From Candidatus Heimdallarchaeota archaeon (GTDB taxonomy: Archaea; Asgardarchaeota; Njordarchaeia; Njordarchaeales; JAMOTR01), in assembly GCA_027068385.1 (NCBI GenBank), contig JAMOTR010000041.1:1-6473 (forward strand): a stretch of 6,473 bases of DNA, in the 5' to 3' direction. Both the position numbers and the translations under genes were made by a program. Shown here piece by piece: positions 1-5,704 of the stretch (positions within the stretch are counted from its first letter, which is position 1; each line of letters begins with the position of its first letter). The notes beneath the pieces are model-generated. The model saw only the letters and a list, made by a program, of their open reading frames with translations. It did no database searches and was not told where the DNA came from.

Positions 1-2
1 CC

Positions 3-320
3 GATCGGTCTCGGGAGGAGCTCATAAAGCTCGGCCGTGAGGCGTATGTGGAACCCGTTCATACGAACCTAGTAACCGCGAGCGTGGACATCGATGAGAT
101 AGATCGGGTGTTCGTGGGCGATAAGCCGTCTGAAACGTTGATACCTATAGCCGCTATAGGGCCCGAAGAGTCCCTCTTAGCTTATATCGGGTTCGAATCT
201 GAGACGGTTACGCTCGGAGTTCTCCCAAAAAAGCTCCCTTACCCCGAACGCAAGTTCAAGCTTTATCCATTCATACAGTACGTAAACCCGACTCAGATCG
301 TGTACCGGAAGGGAAGATAA
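3..320 (+). CDS. Unidentified protein, C-terminal 105 residues (5' end outside window)
   Basis: The reading frame is open from the left edge of the window to a TAA stop at 318-320, so the gene very probably starts upstream. A GTG at 48 is possible as a start but has no convincing promoter or Shine-Dalgarno, and the frame before it already reads like protein (DRSREELIKLGREAY). The visible part is a mixed hydrophobic and charged, apparently beta-rich soluble segment with a PIAAIGPEESLLAYIGFE stretch, then VLPKKLPYPERKFKLYPF, ending in YRKGR. No transmembrane segment, cysteine cluster or nucleotide-binding motif is visible. I do not recognise the family. Its 3' end overlaps the 3' end of the opposite-strand gene at 293-856 by 28 nt, a tail-to-tail arrangement common in compact archaeal genomes. 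No function is proposed. Confidence 0.7.
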   Translation, partial: DRSREELIKLGREAYVEPVHTNLVTASVDIDEIDRVFVGDKPSETLIPIAAIGPEESLLAYIGFESETVTLGVLPKKLPYPERKFKLYPFIQYVNPTQIVYRKGR

Positions 321-856
321 GCGATCGTGGGTATATCGAGGTTCATAACGAACACCTCTTTATTTATCGATTCTATGAGATTTTTTGAGGGTATGTGACG
401 TATCTGTTGCTCGACTATTAAACCTACCGCTTGATACCCCTCAAGAACGTCGCTTAGCTTAATCACGGGTTGTTCTAGCCGAAGTATTATCTGATCCGCG
501 GTGAGGAAGAGGCTCTCCTTATCGAGAACCACGTATAAGAAGCCGCGCTTATGTACCCTATCTACGTTATACTCGAACAACGTATACCTCGACCTAAGTC
601 TCTTAGAGATCTTTATTACGCCCCCGACTTTCTTCGATTCTAGTTCCGAGAATATCGAGGAGACGGTGAGCGTATAATTTCTCCGCTTATCCCTATGCCG
701 GACGCGTATCGTTACCTTCCTTCTGCTCCTCGAGAGCTCACCGTGTATTCCTCTTATGATTATCGATAAGTCCGTAACCGCTTGTCTCGGAGCGCGAGTC
801 TTCACTATATCTACGTATACCGGCACCAAGCGCGTCTGATTTATGAGCACCTTCAT
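293..856 (-). CDS. Unidentified basic 187-aa protein
   Basis: This is a complete frame from ATG at 856-854 to TGA at 295-293. The start is supported by an AT-rich box (TTAATA, 882-877 on this strand) centred about 24 nt upstream, which fits leaderless or near-leaderless translation. The protein is strongly basic in its middle: residues 42-59 and 84-103 are rich in Arg and Lys (for example SRSRRKVTIRVRHRDKRR), alternating with beta-type hydrophobic stretches (YTLTVSSIF, GFLYVVLD, LTADQIILRLEQP). It contains no cysteine, signal peptide or membrane helix. The basic, beta-rich make-up could suit nucleic-acid or phospholipid contact, but that is inference only; I recognise no family. It is divergent from the 671-aa gene across 70 bp, so the two may be co-regulated. 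Its 3' end overlaps the upstream convergent gene. Confidence 0.75.
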   Translation of the reverse strand: MKVLINQTRLVPVYVDIVKTRAPRQAVTDLSIIIRGIHGELSRSRRKVTIRVRHRDKRRNYTLTVSSIFSELESKKVGGVIKISKRLRSRYTLFEYNVDRVHKRGFLYVVLDKESLFLTADQIILRLEQPVIKLSDVLEGYQAVGLIVEQQIRHIPSKNLIESINKEVFVMNLDIPTIAYLPFRYTI

Positions 857-876
857 TAAAAATTGGTTTTAGAGCG

Positions 877-882
877 TATTAA
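877..882 (-). promoter_or_regulatory. Probable TATA box of the 187-aa gene, possibly bidirectional
   Basis: TTAATA on the minus strand (TATTAA on plus) lies about 24 nt before ATG 856, close to the usual archaeal spacing of about 26 nt for a leaderless transcript. Read on the plus strand, the same element would give a start near 906, leaving about 20 nt of leader with GAGAGG before ATG 927, so it could serve both directions. Confidence 0.45.
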
Positions 883-905
883 GGCCTAGGGAGTTAGGTT
901 CTAAG

Positions 906-915
906 TTATAAAAAG
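906..915 (+). promoter_or_regulatory. TATA box upstream of the 671-aa gene
   Basis: TTATAAAAAG is the best TATA match in the divergent region. Its centre (about 910.5) is only 16 nt before ATG 927 but about 31 nt before the in-frame GTG at 942. It therefore suits a near-leaderless GTG start better than the ATG. Confidence 0.5.
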
Positions 916-926
916 AGAGAGGACCT

Positions 927-2942
927 ATGGGGCTCTCTTTAGTGTACTATCATAAGAGGGTAACGCCCGTAGCGTCGGTATTGTTCTCTCCCGCCGTTGT
1001 GGCGTTTAGTCACGAGTCTATAAGCGGTCACTCCTCCATAATTATAGGAATAGATCTAAAGGATGTAGGATCGATGATACATAACTTCTCGTTCCCGCAC
1101 CCGCGCTTAGTAGCGTCCGCGATATTAGGGGCGAAGATGATCGTTGATAATACGCTAGAAGGAAAAGATGTATTAGATGCGTTGTTGAGGTTAGATCATC
1201 TTATTTATAATATAAACGTAAGCCCGAGTTCGTCCCTTATACTAGCTTCCCTCTTAAGAGGACTAGGCTTCGACGTCCGCGTCTTCTTATATAACGAGCC
1301 CCTATTAGGGTCTTATAATAGGGTAGTCTCCGCTGTTAAGAGGCCCGCTAAGACGCTTAATGAGGTATCTAAAGCCGTGATGTCCAAGTGTTACGACGTT
1401 CTTCGTTCCTCGGCCCGGATAAAGAGCGTTGAGGAGGAGTTCTATAATCTCTTAGGGTACATCGAGGATATAGCTACGTACGATTTTGAGATACCCAATA
1501 GGATAGAGCCCTACATAGACTTCGTCGTGGAATTCGGTAATCCAATATTCTCGATACACGACTTCCCGGACGTAGAGGGTATTAAGATACCTTATTTAGC
1601 CCATACTAGGACGAAATACAAGCGGGTTACCCTCTCGGTCGGAATTTCTAAGAGCCTCAATCCCCTCATGGCTCAGTCCTCCATGGTCCTCTTCGACCGT
1701 CGGACGTACGCCGCGTACAGATTCTTTACTAGTCTCATCCTCACCGAGTCTCCGATAGGATCGAGCCAGGAGTACGTACCTTTAGGGTTTAAGGACGAAT
1801 TCATAAGGCCCTCCACGTTCTTCGAGCCCGGCATATTATACGGGGTTATAGGTTATGCTAACGATCCCAAGTTATACGATACGTTCCTCGACCAACTAAA
1901 CGATCAGACGATCATACCAGCCTTCATAAAGGACGGCCGCCTAATACGCGTCTCACCGAGAATGACGGGAGCGGAGTATCTATACTTGGAGGCGTTTAAC
2001 TATAACCTCATAGAGGATATAATATCGAACAACGTGTCCGAAGATAAGGAGGCCGACTCGAACTTCTTCTTCGGATTCCTCATTAACACGAGGCGCTTCA
2101 TGAAGACGGGCCGGTATCTCGGGGAGCCCATATCGAAGATAAAGCGGAGGTCTAGAGGAGGGGAGGCGAGGAGGTTATTCTTAGGTAAATATATGGACGA
2201 AGAGTCCTCTATATCGGTCACGTTATACCCACAGGAGGAACCCTCGCTGTATACGTCGATAGACGATATCGTGTGTTACGTTAAGTACGATAAGAGACCA
2301 TCCACGATAAACGTGGACGAATGCATAGAAAGAGGAAAAACAGCGGTATACTTAGGGAAAGAGGAGCTCATAGGACGGTGCGCTGACGAAGCTTACGATC
2401 TATTCGATCGAGATCCTTTTTTACTCCGATGCTTAGAGGATAACGATATGGACGTGGAGCGGAGATTAGCACCAACCGTAACCGCCTTCCTCTTAGGAAT
2501 TTATAGCCTATTTAAACCGCGGGCTTATATACAGTATCAATATTCCCCGGTGAATCCGCAGGAGACTACGCTAAAGTTCGTTACGGAATCGTTCTCCGCC
2601 TTCTCACGGAGCCCCGCGGGAGCTACTTCTTTGATCATCGCTCTAATAATTCTATTAGCTAGGATCATAGGTCCTAAAATATACGGAGATAGGCCCACCG
2701 CTTATCTAGCTCTAGTATCTCTAGGACTTACCTTCTACTTAGGAGCGATAATAGGACTCTTCTCTAGGGAGTACGACTACCTCTTCTTACTTAAGTACGC
2801 GACCGGGTACTCTGTAGAAAACGCCGGAAAGTTTATGATGTACACGGTCACCATAGGCGAAGGAGGACGGGCTCTAATAGTCGGTTTAGCGTTCTTAGTA
2901 GTAGCGTTTATACTCGACGCGTACCACTCAAGGAAAGGGTGA
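927..2942 (+). CDS. Unidentified 671-aa protein with C-terminal membrane anchor
   Basis: This long uninterrupted frame runs from ATG 927 to TGA 2940-2942; GTG 942 is an alternative start. No signal peptide is obvious. Residues 1 to about 510 form a large, mainly hydrophilic region without a motif I can assign. It contains a charged stretch near 370-425 (SEDKEADSN, KIKRRSRGGEARR) and several cysteines (155, 450, 466, 485, 502) with no metal-site spacing. Three clear hydrophobic helices follow at about 564-583, 590-611 and 647-664, with a weaker one at 515-529. The protein is therefore probably membrane-anchored by its C-terminus, which ends in a short HSRKG tail. Residues 88-122 faintly resemble the helix-strand core of transglutaminase-like domains, but serines stand where the catalytic Cys would be. 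I do not recognise the family. It is divergent from the basic 187-aa gene and followed after 9 nt by a T run and the tRNA promoter. Confidence 0.8.
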   Translation: MGLSLVYYHKRVTPVASVLFSPAVVAFSHESISGHSSIIIGIDLKDVGSMIHNFSFPHPRLVASAILGAKMIVDNTLEGKDVLDALLRLDHLIYNINVSPSSSLILASLLRGLGFDVRVFLYNEPLLGSYNRVVSAVKRPAKTLNEVSKAVMSKCYDVLRSSARIKSVEEEFYNLLGYIEDIATYDFEIPNRIEPYIDFVVEFGNPIFSIHDFPDVEGIKIPYLAHTRTKYKRVTLSVGISKSLNPLMAQSSMVLFDRRTYAAYRFFTSLILTESPIGSSQEYVPLGFKDEFIRPSTFFEPGILYGVIGYANDPKLYDTFLDQLNDQTIIPAFIKDGRLIRVSPRMTGAEYLYLEAFNYNLIEDIISNNVSEDKEADSNFFFGFLINTRRFMKTGRYLGEPISKIKRRSRGGEARRLFLGKYMDEESSISVTLYPQEEPSLYTSIDDIVCYVKYDKRPSTINVDECIERGKTAVYLGKEELIGRCADEAYDLFDRDPFLLRCLEDNDMDVERRLAPTVTAFLLGIYSLFKPRAYIQYQYSPVNPQETTLKFVTESFSAFSRSPAGATSLIIALIILLARIIGPKIYGDRPTAYLALVSLGLTFYLGAIIGLFSREYDYLFLLKYATGYSVENAGKFMMYTVTIGEGGRALIVGLAFLVVAFILDAYHSRKG

Positions 2943-2951
2943 GGATAAAAC

Positions 2952-2957
2952 TTTTTT
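2952..2957 (+). terminator. T6 run after the 671-aa gene, probable archaeal terminator
   Basis: Six consecutive T residues begin 10 nt after the stop codon at 2942, with no hairpin before them. This is the usual form of an archaeal RNA polymerase termination signal (a U tract read by polymerase and by aCPSF1). The same run continues into the TATA box of the tRNA gene. Confidence 0.5.
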
Positions 2958-2961
2958 AATA
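2955..2961 (+). promoter_or_regulatory. TATA box of the tRNA-Gln gene
   Basis: TTTAATA is centred at 2958, 27 nt upstream of the first base of the mature tRNA (2985), preceded by a purine-rich ATAAAA suitable as a BRE. The spacing predicts transcription starting at or within a few bases of the mature 5' end. Confidence 0.65.
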
Positions 2962-2984
2962 CCCTTTGAGCATAATAGTACGGA

Positions 2985-3062
2985 AGCCCGGTAGCTCAGC
3001 CAGGTAAGAGCGCCCGGCTCTGGACCGGGAGGTCCGGGGTTCGAATCCCCGCCGGGCTACCA
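2985..3062 (+). tRNA. tRNA-Gln (anticodon CTG), intronless, CCA encoded
   Basis: A full cloverleaf can be drawn. The acceptor stem AGCCCGG (2985-2991) pairs with CCGGGCT (3052-3058) in 7/7 pairs. The D arm is GCTC (2994-2997) with GAGC (3008-3011), with A14 and G15 at 2998-2999 and GG at 3003-3004. The anticodon stem CCCGG (3013-3017) pairs with CCGGG (3025-3029) around the loop CTCTGGA, giving anticodon CTG (3020-3022) for CAG glutamine codons. The variable loop has five bases and ends in C48, which can pair with G15. The T stem CGGGG/CCCCG (3035-3039, 3047-3051) encloses loop TTCGAAT. The discriminator is A3059 and CCA is encoded (3060-3062). The A1-U72 first pair is typical of archaeal tRNA-Gln, which is normally charged via Glu-tRNA-Gln and GatDE. 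G15 is the archaeosine position; G37 makes it an unlikely t6A substrate. Confidence 0.97.
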
Positions 3063-5057
3063 AAAACTTCGAACGGCCTTATGGATACTTCCGACGTTCG
3101 GGGTTATCACTTCTAGACCGAACCTAGATCTTATCTCGCGCGCCATATAGCGTATCTTCTTCGGGTCACCGTGAACGAGTACTACCTCTCTTAACCCCTT
3201 ATTGAACTTATGCACGTCCTCGACGTATTTAAGGAGTTCAGAGAAAGTGGAGTGACTAGTGAGGCCGCGTATAGGCGGAACTATCTTCGCCTCGACTTTA
3301 ATCTCCTCGTCCATATAATTTACGATCCTATGTTCCGGAGGTTTCGACGCTAGCGAAGAAACGTACGCGCCTAACGTTCCGGGCGCCTGATAAGACACGA
3401 ATATAATTTTATTCTTAGGATCCTTAGCGAGCCTTACGAAGTATTCTACGGACGGACCACCGTTGAGCATTCCGTTAGAGGCTATGATGATCGAGGGTTT
3501 ATCGAACTCCAACGCTTCCGAGCGGTTGGATACGTAAATAATGTTCTCACGCGTGAACGGGTTCTCGCGCCTCATGAGCCTCCTTATTCCCTTAGAGAGG
3601 AACTCAGTATGAGCGGTATGTATAGCCGTAGCCTCAATCGCCATTCCGTCGATGAACACGGGAACGTCCGGAATGCGCTTACGCTTGATTCCGTAATAAA
3701 TATGTAGAAGAACTTCCTGGGCGCGGCCCACAGATAACGCAGGTATAAGGACGCGTCCACCGTTTTCGAGCGTCTCTTTAATCTCCTTAATGAACCTCGC
3801 TATGTCGCGACCCCTGCGGGGATCATCCTCCTTACCTCCGCCGTATGTAGTCTCCATGATTAGAGTCTCCACGCGCGGGAATATCGCGGCGGCCTTCTCG
3901 AGTAATACGGAGTCCGCATAACGGAAGTCTTGGGCAATTACTATGTTATGCATGCCGTCCCCTATGTGAAGATGCACTATCGCGGATCCTAGGATGTGTC
4001 CCGCGTTGTAGAACGTGAGCCTAACGTCGGGCGCTATATCCGTAACGTCGCTTCTCATATCCTCACGCCTCATGTTATAATCGATCACGATCGTGTGCTG
4101 TATCGTCTTTAGGATGTCCTCTGAAGAATAAGGAGGGATAGTTCCTAAACGCCTCGCTAGCTCTATGTAATCGGTCCGTAACAATAGCGCTAGATCGCGG
4201 GTAGCCGAGGTCATATACACGGGCCCCCTATAGCCGAACTTGTATAGTAATGGTATGAGACCCGAATGATCCATGTGCGCGTGCGTTAACACCACGGCAT
4301 CAAGCTCCTCGGGCGCGATTCCCGCTAAGTCTATCCTAGGGAACATGCGTCCCTGTGCTAACCCGAGCCCGAAGTCTACGAGCACGTTAGAGTTCGGCGT
4401 TTGTATTAACATGCTCGACCTACCCACTTCATTCGCCCCTCCTAAGAAGACGATCCTCACGTTTCTATCCTTGTATATCCTAGGCCTATGTATGCGAAAC
4501 CCTATAGAAATAAGGTCATCCTTACCCGTACCTATGCTTTGAGTGATTATGCGATACAAGAACAAGATCTTTTCGGGTACGATATCCGGCTTCTTTATAA
4601 CCTTCGGGATCCGCCCCGTCTTCTTTATGATCCTCTTGCGTATCTCCCCTCCCGGCCCTATAACGGCTCCGGGCTCCTCAGCGAATATGTACACGAGGTC
4701 CCTTTCCTTATCGAAGATTATCGTATGCTCCGATACTCCGGCTTCGGGAGGGATGAGACGTAGTATGATCTCCACGGCCTCCTCGGGATCCTCCCTTATT
4801 TCCTCGTCCGCGCGTATTTCCATCCTTTTCTTTACCCTCTTAGCCGCGCGTTTAGCCACATCGTCGTTCCCCACGAGCTCACGCCTCTTTGTATACAATA
4901 CTATAGCCGGCCCCTCAGGATATACCTGAGTGATCCTAAGATCCTCGAACCTCTCGGCTAGTCCCAATTCCTTAGCCGCCTCGTAAAGGGCGGATAATAT
5001 AAGCTTTATAGACTCTTTAATGGGAAGCTCACGAACGGCTTTAGCTTCGTCCTCCAT
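3057..5057 (-). CDS. aCPSF1: aCPSF1/FttA: KH + metallo-beta-lactamase + beta-CASP ribonuclease, transcription termination factor
   Basis: This is the archaeal homologue of the CPSF73 pre-mRNA cleavage nuclease, an endoribonuclease/5'-3' exonuclease that cleaves nascent RNA near U tracts and terminates transcription. The protein has 666 aa, about the usual length or slightly longer. Residues 1 to about 195 are the tandem KH-type RNA-binding region, with the GPGG loop at 134-137. The metallo-beta-lactamase core starts near 200 (FLGGANEVGRSS). The zinc ligands are H259-x-H261-x-D263-H264, H354 (NAGHILGS) and D377. The beta-CASP part has motif A at E402 (METTYGG), motif B at H602 and motif C at H629 (VHGDP). 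All expected metal ligands are present. Two flanks are unusual: SHST in motif B instead of the common GHSD/GHAD, and AQDF instead of TGDF before D377. The ATG at 5057 has a strong Shine-Dalgarno 5 nt upstream. The gene follows tsaC by 23 nt, and its stop lies antisense within the tRNA-Gln 3' end. Confidence 0.95.
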   Translation of the reverse strand: MEDEAKAVRELPIKESIKLILSALYEAAKELGLAERFEDLRITQVYPEGPAIVLYTKRRELVGNDDVAKRAAKRVKKRMEIRADEEIREDPEEAVEIILRLIPPEAGVSEHTIIFDKERDLVYIFAEEPGAVIGPGGEIRKRIIKKTGRIPKVIKKPDIVPEKILFLYRIITQSIGTGKDDLISIGFRIHRPRIYKDRNVRIVFLGGANEVGRSSMLIQTPNSNVLVDFGLGLAQGRMFPRIDLAGIAPEELDAVVLTHAHMDHSGLIPLLYKFGYRGPVYMTSATRDLALLLRTDYIELARRLGTIPPYSSEDILKTIQHTIVIDYNMRREDMRSDVTDIAPDVRLTFYNAGHILGSAIVHLHIGDGMHNIVIAQDFRYADSVLLEKAAAIFPRVETLIMETTYGGGKEDDPRRGRDIARFIKEIKETLENGGRVLIPALSVGRAQEVLLHIYYGIKRKRIPDVPVFIDGMAIEATAIHTAHTEFLSKGIRRLMRRENPFTRENIIYVSNRSEALEFDKPSIIIASNGMLNGGPSVEYFVRLAKDPKNKIIFVSYQAPGTLGAYVSSLASKPPEHRIVNYMDEEIKVEAKIVPPIRGLTSHSTFSELLKYVEDVHKFNKGLREVVLVHGDPKKIRYMAREIRSRFGLEVITPNVGSIHKAVRSFW

Positions 5058-5062
5058 TCTCG

Positions 5063-5070
5063 ATCACCCC
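5063..5070 (-). promoter_or_regulatory. Shine-Dalgarno of aCPSF1
   Basis: GGGGTGAT (reading 5070 to 5063) is followed by 5 nt and then ATG 5057. It matches the archaeal consensus complementary to the 16S 3' end (GGAGGTGAT) with one mismatch. A Shine-Dalgarno in the 23-nt gap after tsaC supports translation of aCPSF1 as an internal operon gene and fixes the start. Confidence 0.8.
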
Positions 5071-5080
5071 AGTTTTTAAC

Positions 5081-5704
5081 TCATCGAGGACGTAGAACTT
5101 TAGGTTTTCCTCCCGTGAAGTCGTATACCGTCGATGGTTTTCCCGGAAGCTCCCCTACGTCTATTACGATGTCTCCCTTCAACGCCTCTCTTACGCTTTT
5201 CGGAGCCCTCTCTCCGGATAAGTTCGCGGAAGTGCTTACGATAGGCCCGGCATAGAAAGATAAGATCGACGATACGATGCACGCGGGTACGCGTATGCCT
5301 ATAGAACCCTTCGAGATCCGCGGTGGTATAGTATGTCTAGCCTTTAGCACGACGGAATAAGGCCCTGGGAGGCGTTCTAGTATGAACTTCCGGGCCTCCT
5401 CGTTTACGTGTCCGTACTTATCTATTTCCCGTCTACTATGAACGGCTATAAGAACCGGCTTATCCTTAGGCCTGCGTTTCATTTCGTATATCCTCTCTAC
5501 CCCCTCGCGCGAGTATATCCGCGTTCCTAGTCCGTATACGGTATCCGTGGGATAAGTGACGACGCGGCCTAGCCTGAGTAAGCGCGCCACCTCCTTTAAT
5601 ATTCCAAGTTCGGGATACTCCTCTATAGCTCTCTCCGGTTCTTCCACGTACTTCAACAACCCCTTTAATCTCTTAGAGTCGAACGTAATTGTTACCATGA
5701 ACAT
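5081..5704 (-). CDS. tsaC: Threonylcarbamoyl-AMP synthase, TsaC/Sua5/YrdC family (t6A tRNA modification)
   Basis: This enzyme makes L-threonylcarbamoyladenylate from threonine, bicarbonate and ATP, the first step of t6A formation at A37 of ANN-decoding tRNAs; the KEOPS complex then transfers the group. With ATG 5704 the protein has 207 aa. Family motifs are all visible: YPTDTVYGLG (51-60), KRRPKDKPV (76-84), LPGPYSVVL (112-120), GSIGIRVP (133-140), VSTSANLSGE (156-165) and STVYDF (191-196). Only the YrdC-like catalytic domain is present. The extra C-terminal domain of long Sua5 proteins (about 340 aa) is missing, so this is the short TsaC architecture, with about 35 extra residues at the N-terminus. 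The start is uncertain: ATG 5704, ATG 5698 and TTG 5722 are all in frame, and the AT-rich box at 5725-5732 favours 5704 or 5698. It overlaps the divergent PUA gene start and is followed by aCPSF1 after 23 nt. Confidence 0.92.
   Translation of the reverse strand: MFMVTITFDSKRLKGLLKYVEEPERAIEEYPELGILKEVARLLRLGRVVTYPTDTVYGLGTRIYSREGVERIYEMKRRPKDKPVLIAVHSRREIDKYGHVNEEARKFILERLPGPYSVVLKARHTIPPRISKGSIGIRVPACIVSSILSFYAGPIVSTSANLSGERAPKSVREALKGDIVIDVGELPGKPSTVYDFTGGKPKVLRPR
5662..5670 (+). promoter_or_regulatory. Probable TATA box of the C2+PUA gene, inside tsaC
   Basis: CCTTTAATC, with TTTAAT at 5664-5669, is centred about 30 nt before ATG 5697. This spacing predicts a transcript starting within about 4 nt of the start codon. 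It lies within the coding sequence of the opposite-strand tsaC gene. Confidence 0.45.

Noticed and set aside
2000..2221. 73-aa minus-strand open frame
   Set aside because: It is entirely antisense to the 671-aa gene and has no promoter or recognisable content.
2985..3062. tRNA-Gln as an integration site for a mobile element
   Set aside because: The tRNA 3' end runs straight into conserved aCPSF1, with no integrase or repeat of the tRNA 3' end in the window.
3483..3489. ATGATGA, resembling a C box of a C/D guide RNA
   Set aside because: It lies inside aCPSF1 and I found no properly spaced D, C' and D' boxes; a single box match is expected by chance.
4273..4929. Open frames on the plus strand at 4273-4542, 4488-4763 and 4543-4929
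   Set aside because: They lie wholly within aCPSF1 in antisense, have low-complexity Ser/Pro-rich or unrelated translations, and lack promoters; the aCPSF1 frame carries all family motifs.
5100..5282. 60-aa minus-strand open frame, and a 96-aa minus-strand frame at 5828-6118
   Set aside because: They overlap tsaC and the PUA gene in other frames and have no family signal.
5556..5696. Upstream extension of the PUA gene to an ATG at 5556
   Set aside because: The extra 47 residues are antisense to tsaC, look unlike a domain, and the conserved C2 domain begins just after ATG 5697.
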